The translations under genes were made by a program, and so were the position numbers. From Streptomyces sp. CB02414 (GTDB taxonomy: Bacteria > Actinomycetota > Actinomycetes > Streptomycetales > Streptomycetaceae): DNA of 64,000 nt. Below are positions 9,248 through 17,691 of this stretch, one piece after another (the stretch's first letter is position 1; every line of letters starts with the position of its first letter). The notes below the pieces were generated by a model. The model worked only from the letters and a program-made list of their open reading frames with translations, searched no databases and had not been told where the DNA came from. The stretch spans positions 310,001 to 374,000 of the forward strand of contig NZ_LIPF01000006.1 in NCBI RefSeq assembly GCF_001905385.1. Reading direction: 5' to 3'.

Positions 9248-10967
9248 CCGTGACGTCCGCGTTGACGAAGGCCAACTCGGGCACCGCGGTCGACTTCGTC
9301 TGGACGACGAGCAGCGCGATGTCCCCGTTGCGGTGCCTGACGCAGATCTCCATGCCGACCGACACCGAGGCCAGGCCGACGCGGTGGCTGCGCTTGCCCC
9401 TGGTCATCAGGTCGCACATCTCGTATGTGGCGCCCGGCGGGCCGAAAATCAGGGTGAAGACGCTGGTGTCGCTCTCCAGCGCACAGCCGACGCTCTCGCA
9501 GTCGAAGCGGATGTCACCCTCGCGGTCCTCGCGCCTCGCCCCGTCGGAGAGGCTCAGTGAGGAGTCGGCGTCCACCGTCCGGGGGCCGACCGCGTAAGCC
9601 CGCGGCGCCGTCGTCCCGGCGGCGGAACCGTCGGCCACCGATCCGGGTACGGCCGACGAGTCCGAGCCCTCCGCCGCGGCTGACCCGGACGCCGCGTCTC
9701 CGGACGCCGACGCCTTTCCCGCTCCCGCGCCGGGCGTCCGGGACGCGGACGCCGCCGTGTCCCGGGTGCGGTCCCGTACGCCGTCCCACGCCGCATCGAG
9801 GACCGTCCACGCCGCGGTGATCGCGAGCGCGCCCGCGGCCAGGGCAGCGGCCGTGATCAGCGTGACGCGTCTCCGGCGGCGCCTGCGTTGCTCCGGGCCG
9901 TCCTGCCGCTGCGGTGCGGTCACGCCGTACGGTCCGGCGGGCCACTGGGCGGTGCCCGGCCACTGCGCGAGGGGCGGCTGCGGGACCGTCCACGGCCGCG
10001 TGTGCGCCACGGTAGGGTCCAGGGCCGGAACCGAGGCCGCGGCGGTCGCCGGACCGGTGGCCGCGACCGGCGGCGGCACCGTCACCGGCGGCCCGGTGAT
10101 CTCCCGCCACACTTCCGAACCGGCCTCCTCCTCGCCGTCCCGGCCCAGCTCCCGGCGGCACCACTCGACGACCTCGACCGGGGTGGCCCGGTCCTCGGGG
10201 TCGGCGGCCAGGCACCGGCCGAGCAGGTCGCGCAGGCGCTCCGGCAGCCCGGACAGGTCGGGCTGCGAGTGGACGATCCGGTACAGCACGGTGGCGGCCG
10301 GCCCGTCGCCGTACAGCGGCCTGCCCAGCGCCGCGAACGCGGCCGTCTGCCCGAGCGAGAAGACGTCGGTCGCCGCCGTGACGTCGCCCCCGGACGCCTG
10401 TTCGGGCGCCATGTACTGGGGCGTGCCGATGGTGGAGCCCGTGGCGGTGTGCGCGGTGCTGTCGGCGGCGACGGAGATGCCGAAGTCGATGACGCGGGGC
10501 CCGTCGGAGGCGAGCAGGACGTTCGACGGCTTGAGGTCCCGGTGCACGATGCCCGCACCGTGGATGGCCTGCAACGCCTCGGCGACCCCCGCCATCAGCC
10601 ACAGCACCGCCGGCACCGGCAGCGGCCCGCCCCGGGCGACGGCGCCCGACAGCGAGGGCCCGGGGACGTACAGCGTGGCCAGCCAGGGCGGAGTGCCGTC
10701 GGCGTCGGCGTCGATCAGTTCGGCGGTGTAGGCGCCCTTCACCTTCCGGGCCGACTTGATCTCGCGGCCGAAGCGCCGACGGAAGGTCTGGTCGTCGGCC
10801 AGTTCCGACCGTACGACCTTGATGGCCACGGGCCGGCCGCCCCGGGTGTGCGACAGGTACACCCGTCCCATGCCACCCGCTCCGAGCCGGGCGGCGAGCC
10901 GGTAGCCGCCCACCGCGCGCGGATCGTCGTCCTGCAAGGGCTGGAAGACCTCGGCCGCGTGGTTCAT
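9225..10967 (-). CDS. Membrane-anchored Hanks-type Ser/Thr protein kinase
   Basis: A 580-residue eukaryotic-type kinase. The glycine loop GAGGMG is at 29-34, the ATP lysine at 50 (VAIK), the catalytic loop HRDLKPSN at 142-149 (Asp144), DFG at 161-163 and APE at 188-190. After the catalytic domain (about 22-275) comes a proline-rich juxtamembrane stretch, an arginine run RRRRRRR (361-367), one membrane segment (about 368-388) and an extracytoplasmic domain of about 185 residues. That domain has serine/alanine-rich linker and three cysteines, and no PASTA repeats are seen. The ATG at 10967 has GGAGGG upstream. The ectodomain is probably the sensor, but no ligand can be inferred. The gene stands alone between the acyl-CoA operon and an exporter gene. 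Confidence 0.93.
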   Translation of the reverse strand: MNHAAEVFQPLQDDDPRAVGGYRLAARLGAGGMGRVYLSHTRGGRPVAIKVVRSELADDQTFRRRFGREIKSARKVKGAYTAELIDADADGTPPWLATLYVPGPSLSGAVARGGPLPVPAVLWLMAGVAEALQAIHGAGIVHRDLKPSNVLLASDGPRVIDFGISVAADSTAHTATGSTIGTPQYMAPEQASGGDVTAATDVFSLGQTAAFAALGRPLYGDGPAATVLYRIVHSQPDLSGLPERLRDLLGRCLAADPEDRATPVEVVEWCRRELGRDGEEEAGSEVWREITGPPVTVPPPVAATGPATAAASVPALDPTVAHTRPWTVPQPPLAQWPGTAQWPAGPYGVTAPQRQDGPEQRRRRRRRVTLITAAALAAGALAITAAWTVLDAAWDGVRDRTRDTAASASRTPGAGAGKASASGDAASGSAAAEGSDSSAVPGSVADGSAAGTTAPRAYAVGPRTVDADSSLSLSDGARREDREGDIRFDCESVGCALESDTSVFTLIFGPPGATYEMCDLMTRGKRSHRVGLASVSVGMEICVRHRNGDIALLVVQTKSTAVPELAFVNADVTVWRAKKD

Positions 10968-11073
10968 CGGTTCCCTCCCCGTGATCCCGATGAGATGACC
11001 AGGTCCGCAGCCTATGCGGTGCGGGTGACAGCCCTTCGTGCCGGGGCCCGGAGGGAGGGCATGCGGACGCCCC

Positions 11074-12045
11074 CTACGGCAGGTCCGGGGCCGCCTTCAC
11101 CCGCCGCCCGCGCCCCACCTGGGTCCGCACCGCGCCCATGCTCGCCGCGATCACCAGGGCGATGGCGGCGGACTGGGTGGCGGACAGGGCCTGGTCGAGG
11201 ATGAGGGAACCGGCCGCCGCGGCGATGGCGGGCTCCAGGCTCATGAGGATGGCGAAGGTCGGCGCGGGCAGGCGGCGCAGGGCGAGGAGTTCGAGGGTGT
11301 AGGGCAGGACGGAGGAGAGCAGGGCGACCCCGGCGCCGAGGGCCAGCGTCATCGGGTCGAAGAGCTTCGTGCCCGACTCGGCGATGCCCAGCGGCAGGAA
11401 CAGCACCGCGCCGACCGCCATCGCCAGGGCCAGCCCGTCGGCCTGCGGAAAGCGCCGGCCGGTACGCGCGCTGAAGACGATGTACGCCGCCCACATGACG
11501 CCCGCCCCGAGCGCGAAGGCGGCACCGGCCGGGTCGAGGCTGTCGAAGCCGCCGCCGCCGAGCAGGAAGACGCCGGCCAGCGCGAGGCCGGCCCAGACCA
11601 GGTTGACGGCGCGGCGGGAGGCGAAGACGGACAGGGCGAGCGGGCCGAGCACCTCCAGGGTGACGGCGGGACCGAGGGGGATGCGGTCGACGGCCTGGTA
11701 GAAGAGGCCGTTCATGCCGGCCATGGCGATGCCGAAGACGACGACCGTGCCCCAGTCGGCCCGCGAGTGCCCGCGCAGCCGGGGCCGGCAGACGATCAGC
11801 AGCACGACGGCGGCCACGGCCAGCCGCAGCGTCACCACGCCGAGCGCACCGGCCCGCGGCATCAGGCTCACCGCCAGCGCGGCTCCGAACTGCACGGAGA
11901 GCCCGCCGGCGAGGACCAGACCGACCGGCCCGAGCGAACCCCACCGGCCGCCGCCCTGCGCGGCGTCGGGGGTGGCCACGGGGGCGGGCACGGGTGCCGC
12001 GACGGCCGGGGACTGGGTGCCGGGGTCGGCGCTGGGGGTACTCAC
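11074..12045 (-). CDS. EamA/DMT-superfamily exporter (RhtA-like)
   Basis: A 323-residue polytopic membrane protein with about ten hydrophobic segments arranged as two EamA repeats. Repeat one contains FGIAMAGMNGLFYQAVDRIPLG and repeat two ends with LRRLPAPTFAILMSLEPAIA, a hallmark of the threonine/homoserine exporter RhtA branch. It probably exports amino acids or related metabolites. The GTG at 12045 was chosen because it has GGAG ten bases upstream and removes a non-conserved leader; the frame is open to 12144. The first 30 residues are a proline/alanine-rich cytoplasmic tail. It is divergent from the Nudix gene, with 195 bases between them. Confidence 0.85.
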   Translation of the reverse strand: MSTPSADPGTQSPAVAAPVPAPVATPDAAQGGGRWGSLGPVGLVLAGGLSVQFGAALAVSLMPRAGALGVVTLRLAVAAVVLLIVCRPRLRGHSRADWGTVVVFGIAMAGMNGLFYQAVDRIPLGPAVTLEVLGPLALSVFASRRAVNLVWAGLALAGVFLLGGGGFDSLDPAGAAFALGAGVMWAAYIVFSARTGRRFPQADGLALAMAVGAVLFLPLGIAESGTKLFDPMTLALGAGVALLSSVLPYTLELLALRRLPAPTFAILMSLEPAIAAAAGSLILDQALSATQSAAIALVIAASMGAVRTQVGRGRRVKAAPDLP

Positions 12046-12240
12046 GGGAGCTCCGGGACGGTGTGCGGGTGGACGTCGTTCATCACGCTGTACGGCACGG
12101 TCCAGAGTAATGGACTCTGTCAGGCACGTAACTCTTTTACGCAACTGTCAGGGCCGGGACGCGCGCCTGTCAACGCACGTCCGTCAGGCGAGCGGGGCCG
12201 CCCGCCCCCGGCCGCGGGACGACCGGGTACCGTCCGCTGC

Positions 12241-12693
12241 GTGAGACGACTCCTGACCCGCCTCTGGCGCCTGCTGCGCCCCGTCCAGAGCCGCGTGATG
12301 TGGCTGGTGAACGCCAAGTTCGTGGTCGGCGTGACCGGCGTCGTGCGGGACGACGAGGGGCGGGTCCTGATGCTGAAGCACCGGATGTGGGCCCCGGGCC
12401 GCCAGTGGGGTCTGCCGAGCGGCTTCGCGCACAAGGGTGAGGACTTCCGGCGCACCGTGGTCCGGGAGGTCAAGGAGGAGACCGGTCTGGACGTGGCGGC
12501 GGGCCGCCTGGTCATGCTGAACAGCGGCCTGCGCACCCGGCTGGAGGTGGCGTACGAGGCCCGGCTGCTGGGCGGCGAACTGCGCCTCGACCCGCTGGAG
12601 ATCCTGGAGGCCCGCTGGTGTCACCCGGACGACCTGCCCGAGGACGCCCAGCCGGTGTGCGGCCCGCTGGTGCGCGGCGAGACGGCGCCCTGA
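12241..12693 (+). CDS. Nudix hydrolase
   Basis: A 150-residue Nudix-fold protein. The Nudix box fits the GX5EX7REUXEEXGU pattern exactly, from GFAHKGEDF to REVKEETGL (residues about 61-83), preceded by the usual WGLPSG strand. It hydrolyses a nucleoside diphosphate linked to some moiety X; the substrate cannot be read from the sequence. The GTG start at 12241 gives an arginine- and tryptophan-rich N-terminus (VRRLLTRLWRLLRP) that could be an amphipathic membrane-contact helix. No strong ribosome site is visible. A small hairpin follows the stop. Confidence 0.85.
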   Translation: MRRLLTRLWRLLRPVQSRVMWLVNAKFVVGVTGVVRDDEGRVLMLKHRMWAPGRQWGLPSGFAHKGEDFRRTVVREVKEETGLDVAAGRLVMLNSGLRTRLEVAYEARLLGGELRLDPLEILEARWCHPDDLPEDAQPVCGPLVRGETAP

Positions 12694-12711
12694 GCCGCCT
12701 TCGCGGGCGGC
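12694..12711 (+). terminator. Short hairpin after the Nudix gene
   Basis: GCCGCC (12694-12699) pairs with GGCGGC (12706-12711) around a six-base loop, starting immediately after the TGA. There is no T-tract, as is usual in Streptomyces. Weak terminator candidate. Confidence 0.4.
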
Positions 12712-12783
12712 GTGTCGAAAACGCGGACTCCCGATCGACGCGTGGGTGAAGGCAGCACACCCCACCTCCGAGGAGCGCCCCTC

Positions 12784-13398
12784 ATGACCGTCACCGCCGA
12801 CCTGGCCATCACCCTCGACGGCTACGTAGCCGGCCCGAACGTCACCCTCGACAACCCGGGCGGCGACGGTGCCGCCCCGATCTTCGACTGGATCCACACC
12901 CTGGCGAGCTGGCGTGAGCGCCAGGGCATGACCGGCGGGGTCGAGAACCGCGACTCCGAGCTGGTCCGCGAGTGGTTCGACGCCACCGGAGCCGTGGTCA
13001 TGGGCCGGACGATGTACGACACGGGCGAGGAGTTCTGGGGCGACAACCCGCCCTTCCGCACCCCCGTCTTCGTCCTCACCAACCGCCCCCGCCCCACCCT
13101 GGTCAAGGAGGGCGGCACCACCTTCACCTTCGTCACCGACGGCATCCACAACGCCCTCGACCGGGCGAAGGCCGCCGCCGGTGACCGCGACGTCGACATC
13201 GCGGGCGGCGCGGACACCGTGCGCCAGTACCTCGGGGCGGGCCTCATCGACGAGCTCCAGCTCCACGTGGTGCCGACGCTCCTCGGCGCCGGCCTGCGGC
13301 TCTTCGAGGGCCCGGGCGCCGTCCGCGGCGACCTCGAACCGGTCCGGGTGGTCCACACCCCCCTGGCGACACACCTGAAGTACCGCTTCGGGAAGTGA
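12784..13398 (+). CDS. RibD C-terminal/dihydrofolate reductase-fold family protein
   Basis: A 204-residue protein of the RibD_C fold (Pfam PF01872). It begins DLAITLDGYVAGP, has AVVMGRTMYDTGEEFWG in the middle and IAGGADTVRQYLGAGLIDEL near the C-terminus, which are the usual NADPH-binding and core elements. It is probably an NAD(P)H-dependent reductase of unknown substrate, not the housekeeping folate enzyme. ATG at 12784 with GAGGAG 12 bases upstream. A second, divergent member of the same family follows 51 bases downstream on the same strand. Confidence 0.85.
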   Translation: MTVTADLAITLDGYVAGPNVTLDNPGGDGAAPIFDWIHTLASWRERQGMTGGVENRDSELVREWFDATGAVVMGRTMYDTGEEFWGDNPPFRTPVFVLTNRPRPTLVKEGGTTFTFVTDGIHNALDRAKAAAGDRDVDIAGGADTVRQYLGAGLIDELQLHVVPTLLGAGLRLFEGPGAVRGDLEPVRVVHTPLATHLKYRFGK

Positions 13399-13449
13399 CG
13401 GCGGCGGAACGGGCGTACGGTCGAACCCGTCCGTACGAGGAGGACTCCG

Positions 13450-14019
13450 ATGCGCCACGTGACCTATTCGATGAACGTCTCGCTCGACGGCTACATCGTC
13501 GGGCCGGACGGCGACTTCGCCTGGGGCGAGCCCGACCCGGACGTCTTCCGCTTCTGGATCGACGAGATCCGACAGATCGACGTCCACCTCATGGGACGGC
13601 GGCTGTACGAGACGATGCTGTACTGGGAGGACGCCGAGCGGGAGGGGACGCTCGCCGACGCCGAGCTCGAATGGGCCGCACTCTGGAACCCGCTCCCCAA
13701 GGTGGTGTTCTCCACCACGCTGCCGACGGTGCGGGGCCGGGCCCGCCTGGCGTCCGGCGGCGTGGCGGAGGAGATCGAGCGGCTGCGGGCCGAACCCGGG
13801 GAGGGCGAGATCGCGATCGGCGGCGCGACCCTCGCCGCCCAGGCGGCCGAGGCCGACCTGATCGACGAGTACCGGGTCATGGTCTACCCGGTGCTGGTCG
13901 GCGGCGGCATCCCGTACTTCCCTCGGGGCGAGCGCCGGGTGGATCTCGAACTCGTCGAGACCCGCACCTTCGGCTCGGGGGTGGTGCACCTGCGCCACCG
14001 GGTGGTACGACGGGGCTAG
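13450..14019 (+). CDS. RibD C-terminal/dihydrofolate reductase-fold family protein
   Basis: A 189-residue relative of the preceding gene: MNVSLDGYIVGPDGDFAWG at the N-terminus, VHLMGRRLYETMLYWE, EIAIGGATLAAQAAEADLIDEY near the C-terminus. The conserved R-LYETM and GG-A---AAEADL-DE motifs place it in the same RibD_C fold. The ATG at 13450 follows GAGGAGGACTCCG, a strong ribosome site. Tandem placement with the 204-residue homologue suggests co-transcription. Substrate unknown. Confidence 0.87.
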   Translation: MRHVTYSMNVSLDGYIVGPDGDFAWGEPDPDVFRFWIDEIRQIDVHLMGRRLYETMLYWEDAEREGTLADAELEWAALWNPLPKVVFSTTLPTVRGRARLASGGVAEEIERLRAEPGEGEIAIGGATLAAQAAEADLIDEYRVMVYPVLVGGGIPYFPRGERRVDLELVETRTFGSGVVHLRHRVVRRG

Positions 14020-14036
14020 CGGCTGGTTGCTAGTGG

Positions 14037-15362
14037 CTAGTGAGCGATCCCCCCGCCCCCCATCAGCAGGTCCAGCCTCCCGCTGTCGTCGAAGGTGTCC
14101 CCGTACAGCCGGGTGACACTCCCGGCGGACGGCCCGTCGTCCGTACCGGGCAGCAACCACGCGGAGCTGCCGGTCCTGTCGCCGCCCAGCTCGGCCACCA
14201 CCAGGTCGGCGCGGTGGTCGCCGTCCAGGTCGGTGAGGGCCACCTCCGCGCCGAAGCCTGCCCGCTCGGCGGAGCCCGGCAGGTCACCGCCCTCGAACAC
14301 CCGGGCGCCCACACCGGTGAGTCCGTCCGGGCCGCCCGCCAGGAACAGCACCTGCTCGGGACCCGGTTCGGAGTACGGGTCCCATCGCGGCGCGCCGGCC
14401 ACCACGTCCGCGTACCCGTCGCCGTTCACGTCCCCGGTGTCCAGGGAGGCCAGTACGGCGTCCTCGTCCTGGGGTTCCTCGCCGGGCACGCCCGGGGTGT
14501 CGCGGTCGATGGTCGTTCTGCGTTTCCCCGGCCCCGACTCCGACCCGTACACCACCGTCACCGAACTGCGGCTCGCGTCGCCGCCCCGGGGGCTGAGGAC
14601 CAGGTCGCCGTAACCGTCGCCGTCCACGTCACCGACGGCCGCCGTCGCCGCGTCGGGGAGGTCGACGCCGGCAGGCTGGGTCAGGCCGTCCGGGCCGCCC
14701 TCGAAGTAGCCGACCGGCCACGGCGTCTCGGTCCAGGAAGCATCCGGGAACCAGGCTTCGTGGAAGGTCACCAGCTCGTCGGCGCCGTCGCCGTTGAGGT
14801 CCCCGGCGACGAGGTCGCGGTAGTTGGCGTCGTCGACGTCCCCCGAGGGCCGGCGCGGAGCCGGGACCGCGGCCGTCTCCGCCGGGCTGCCGTCCCGTGC
14901 GAAGGGCCCCTTGAGCAGCCCCTTCTCGGAGCCCAGCCCGAAGACCAGGTCGGCGTGCCCGTCGCCGTCGAAGTCACCGGCGACGAGCTGCTCGTCCAGG
15001 ATCGGATCGTTGTCCCAAGAGACGTGACTGGTGTCCGTCCCCGGCACCCGCACGGCCCGCGACAGCCCGTCCGCCGAGCCCCACATGACGATCACGCTCG
15101 GTTCCCAGTCGAAGACGACGGTGGCCAGGTCGGTGTACCCGTCCTCGTCGAGGTCGCGCGCCACCACGTCAGCCCCGAAGAAGCTCTCGTCGCGGTTCTT
15201 CCCCGGTACGCCGGGGTCGTCCTGCGTCAGGTACTGACACCGCGCGAGCCCGACCCCGCCCCCCGTCCCGTACGCCACCTCGATGCTGCCGCCCCCGGCC
15301 CCGCCCTCCACGTCCCCCTGCGAGCCGAAGGCCAGGTCGGGGTGGCCGTCCCCGTCGAGCTC
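14037..15362 (-). pseudogene. FG-GAP/VCBS repeat (integrin alpha-like) protein, 5'-truncated
   Basis: Seven calcium-binding D-x-D-G-D style blades are visible, for example DLDEDGYTDLA, DFDGDGHADLV, DLNGDGADELV and DVDGDGYGDLV, as in secreted bacterial beta-propeller proteins. The homology begins abruptly at 15362 (ELDGDGHPDLAFG) with no signal peptide and no good start. Upstream in frame the sequence reads non-family residues and meets the TAA of the GntR gene at 15420. The only possible start is a GTG at 15311 without a ribosome site, which would make a cytoplasmic 424-residue fragment. Most likely the 5' half was lost when the GntR/methyltransferase segment arrived. Confidence 0.75.
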
Positions 15363-15419
15363 GGGAGTCCTACGACGGATGCTACGGATCCGCGAAGCGG
15401 TCCATGCGTCGCAAGTCCG

Positions 15420-15674
15420 TTACCGCACCCGGTCGATGCCACTGGGCTGATGGACGGCGAAAGAGCCGAGGCCGGGCTCTGTGTAGGTAAACCCTGCTTC
15501 GCGCAGCGCCCGTAGAGCCTTGTGAGCCGTCGCGTTCGCGATTCCGAATTCCGCGCTGAGTTGCACGACGGAGGGAACACGCGTACGCGGCGCGTAGGTG
15601 CCGTCGACGATGCGGCCACGCACCACCTCGGCGACCTGGCGCCAACGGGGGACATCGGGAACGAACTCGATCAC
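15420..15674 (-). CDS. Minimal GntR-family winged-helix regulator
   Basis: An 84-residue protein that is almost only a GntR DNA-binding domain: WRQVAEVVRGRIVDGTYAP, then RVPSVVQLSAEFGIANATAHKALRALREAG (recognition helix) and the wing FTYTEPGLGSFAV. No effector-binding domain follows. The start is GTG at 15674. It lies between the truncated FG-GAP gene and the methyltransferase, all on the minus strand, 37 bases after the methyltransferase stop. Single-domain GntR proteins of this size are common on integrated elements of Streptomyces. Confidence 0.75.
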   Translation of the reverse strand: MIEFVPDVPRWRQVAEVVRGRIVDGTYAPRTRVPSVVQLSAEFGIANATAHKALRALREAGFTYTEPGLGSFAVHQPSGIDRVR

Positions 15675-15711
15675 CGAACCAGCCCGATCGAGTGCGCCTC
15701 ACCCGACTGCG

Positions 15712-16527
15712 TCACTCCTGTCGACGCCCCACGGCCAGCAGGTGGGAGCTCGCCGCCAGCAGCTCCGGGTGAGGCTCGGCCAGACGGGCAGCGGTGAGCA
15801 CCGACTCGAACAGGCTTGACTCACGGAACGACTGCCCGGTGTTCCGCTCCGCCGCCGCCAGCATGGACCACGCGGGCCCCTCGATCCCGTAGACGTCCGC
15901 GCCGACGAAGCCCGCCGCCGCCACCTCGTCGCGCAACTGCTGCCCACTGTGGAAGTACGCCGTGGTGAACGCCTTCTTTCCGTCGTGGATCTGAGTGGCG
16001 AGGATGGTCTCGATGCTCTCCCGCATCGACTCCTTGTGCAGGTGCGCGTAAGCGGCATGCTCGAACAGCGACGCGTACCGGTTGATACCCGCGACGGCCA
16101 GCAGCCCGCCGGGCTTGAGCACGCGGCGGGCCTCTGCCAGCGCACGGTCCCGGTCCGCCCGTTGCGGCAGGTGGTACAGGGGGCCCAGCATGAGCACGAC
16201 GTCGTAGGAGTCGCCATGGGCCGTGAGGTGCCGGGCGTCACCGATCTCGGCACTCGCGCCCGTGTCCCTGGCCTGCTGCACGTGACGGGGAATGGGATCC
16301 ACCAAGTGGACCGTGTACCCGTCCTCGACGAGCCAGCGGGCGTGCGTGCCGGGTCCGCCGCCGACGTCGAGCACCCGAGCCGGAGCCTGGGGGAGGTGGC
16401 GGCGCAGCAACTCCTGCGTACGTACCATCTCCAGACGTCCGTCGGCCGTGGCGACCAACCGGTCCGCCTCGTCGACGCTCTCGCTGTAGAACCTCACGAT
16501 CTCCGGCGTTACCTCAAGGCTCGTCAT
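15712..16527 (-). CDS. Class I SAM-dependent methyltransferase
   Basis: A 271-residue Rossmann methyltransferase. Motif I is ARVLDVGGGPGTHA (about 49-62), followed by the acidic end of beta-2 (HLVDPIP), and the motif IV region is YDVVLMLGPLYHLP with the LKPGGLLAVAGI post-motif. It resembles the ubiquinone/menaquinone-biosynthesis-like group of small-molecule methyltransferases, but the substrate is unknown. The ATG at 16527 was chosen because the conserved N-terminus begins MTSLEVTPE; the frame is open far upstream. It is divergent from the UTRA-type GntR gene, and the shared spacer holds an operator-like repeat. Confidence 0.8.
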   Translation of the reverse strand: MTSLEVTPEIVRFYSESVDEADRLVATADGRLEMVRTQELLRRHLPQAPARVLDVGGGPGTHARWLVEDGYTVHLVDPIPRHVQQARDTGASAEIGDARHLTAHGDSYDVVLMLGPLYHLPQRADRDRALAEARRVLKPGGLLAVAGINRYASLFEHAAYAHLHKESMRESIETILATQIHDGKKAFTTAYFHSGQQLRDEVAAAGFVGADVYGIEGPAWSMLAAAERNTGQSFRESSLFESVLTAARLAEPHPELLAASSHLLAVGRRQE

Positions 16528-16547
16528 CCATGCATTCTGGTGGCGAA

Positions 16548-16565
16548 CCGGTGGACCAGTCCAGT
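16548..16565. promoter_or_regulatory. GntR operator candidate, site A (divergent promoter)
   Basis: CCGGTGGACCAGTCCAGT lies in the 55-bp spacer between the divergent methyltransferase and GntR genes. It matches, with one mismatch in 18, the reverse complement of the inverted repeat at 17323-17346 beyond the GntR gene. Two near-identical sites bracketing a GntR gene suggest autoregulation and control of both neighbours. Confidence 0.6.
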
Positions 16566-16582
16566 GATCGGGAAAGAGTGCC

Positions 16583-17311
16583 ATGCCGCTGCTGAAGTAC
16601 GAGCAGATCGCCAATGATCTGCGTACCAGGATCGCGAACGGCGAATTCGATCCGGGCGACCTCCTGCCATCAGGCCGCGACCTGGCCGAACAGTGGGGCG
16701 TATCGCGGGCCACCGTGGTCAAGGCGTACGACATCCTGCGGCACGACGGCCTCGTCGTCGCACGACAAGGCTCCGGCTTCCTCGTGACGGAAACCCCCGT
16801 AGCCCGGCCTGCCGGTGGGCGAGGGGTGGGCTCCAGTCGGCTGTCCGGCGGATCGCCGTACCGCCGCATCGGCCCGCCGGACCGTGCGGTTCCGCCTGCT
16901 CATGTCGCCGAGGCCTTGGGGCTGGCAGCCGACGAGAAGGCCTTGCGCCGGGTCCGCCTCATGTTGCTCGACGACGGCTCGCCGCACAGTCTGGTAACCG
17001 CGTGGTTCCCGGCCTCGGTGGCCGACGCCGCACCGCGCCTGTCCGCGAAGGGGCCGATCGCCGAGGGCACGACACACTACGTCCGCCGCGAGACGGGCCG
17101 TGGGCCCGTGGAGGGTCACGACGTGACGACCGTGCGCCTGGCCACAGACGAAGAGGCGCGGCTCCTGGAAGTGGAACAGCCGGCCGCGGTCGCCGTCGTT
17201 CTGCATACCGCCTTCGATCAAGAGCGACGTGCCCTGGTGTGCGAGGAGGGCGTCACGCCCTCCCACGTCTACGAGCAGACCGACAACTACCCCATGCGGT
17301 GCGGGAACTGA
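16583..17311 (+). CDS. GntR-family regulator with UTRA effector domain (HutC-like)
   Basis: A 242-residue regulator. Residues 1-70 form a GntR winged helix (YEQIANDLRTRIANGEFDPGDLLPS, then GVSRATVVKAYDILRHDGLVV and the wing QGSGFLV). Residues about 90-235 match the UTRA ligand-binding fold of HutC-type repressors. The ATG has GGAAAGAG upstream. It is divergent from a methyltransferase and precedes two small genes on the same strand, with operator-like repeats on both sides. Such GntR genes often regulate maintenance functions of integrative elements in Streptomyces; the ligand here is unknown. Confidence 0.85.
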   Translation: MPLLKYEQIANDLRTRIANGEFDPGDLLPSGRDLAEQWGVSRATVVKAYDILRHDGLVVARQGSGFLVTETPVARPAGGRGVGSSRLSGGSPYRRIGPPDRAVPPAHVAEALGLAADEKALRRVRLMLLDDGSPHSLVTAWFPASVADAAPRLSAKGPIAEGTTHYVRRETGRGPVEGHDVTTVRLATDEEARLLEVEQPAAVAVVLHTAFDQERRALVCEEGVTPSHVYEQTDNYPMRCGN

Positions 17312-17322
17312 CGTCCTGCTTG

Positions 17323-17346
17323 ACTGGACCGGTCCACCGGTCCAGT
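17323..17346. promoter_or_regulatory. GntR operator candidate, site B (perfect inverted repeat)
   Basis: ACTGGACCGG (17323-17332) and CCGGTCCAGT (17337-17346) form a perfect 10-bp inverted repeat with a TCCA spacer, 11 bases after the GntR stop and about 100 bases before the next small gene. It could double as a terminator hairpin. The near-identical sequence at 16548-16565 argues for a protein-binding site. A TTGACT hexamer (17320-17325) overlapping it could be a -35 element. Confidence 0.6.
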
Positions 17347-17448
17347 CTTTGTCGTGCCGCCACGCCCGCCCACACGGCGAGACCCCGGCGACCGTCCGAC
17401 CGGCCCCGGGGCGTGGCCACCAGCTGAATCCTGATCGGAGCTGATGGC

Positions 17449-17691
17449 ATGACCGACCTTATCGGCCACCTCATCACCTGGGTGAGCCTGTCCCTCCGCC
17501 CCCGAGGAGCCCACCGCGGAACCGTCCCGCCCCCGGCGGTTCTCCCCACCCCTCACCGCCCTGCCGCAATTCCCCTCCCCACCCACCGCAGCCCCTACGG
17601 CCTGCCCGCCACCCTCGACGGCACAGAAACCGTGGCCGTACGCCCGTACGTCCTCCTCCCCACCCCGTACGAGCTGGAGACAGTGGCATGA
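17449..17691 (+). CDS. Small hypothetical protein, first gene of a two-gene unit
   Basis: An 80-residue protein with a short hydrophobic N-terminus (LIGHLITWVSLSL), then a proline- and histidine-rich middle and a C-terminal strand pattern TVAVRPYVLLPTPYE. No family was recognised. It ends in an ATGA overlap with the next gene, so the pair is coupled. It lies about 100 bases downstream of the operator-like repeat that follows the GntR gene. Pairs like this are found in Streptomyces accessory regions next to GntR genes, but I cannot assign a function. Confidence 0.65.
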   Translation: MTDLIGHLITWVSLSLRPRGAHRGTVPPPAVLPTPHRPAAIPLPTHRSPYGLPATLDGTETVAVRPYVLLPTPYELETVA

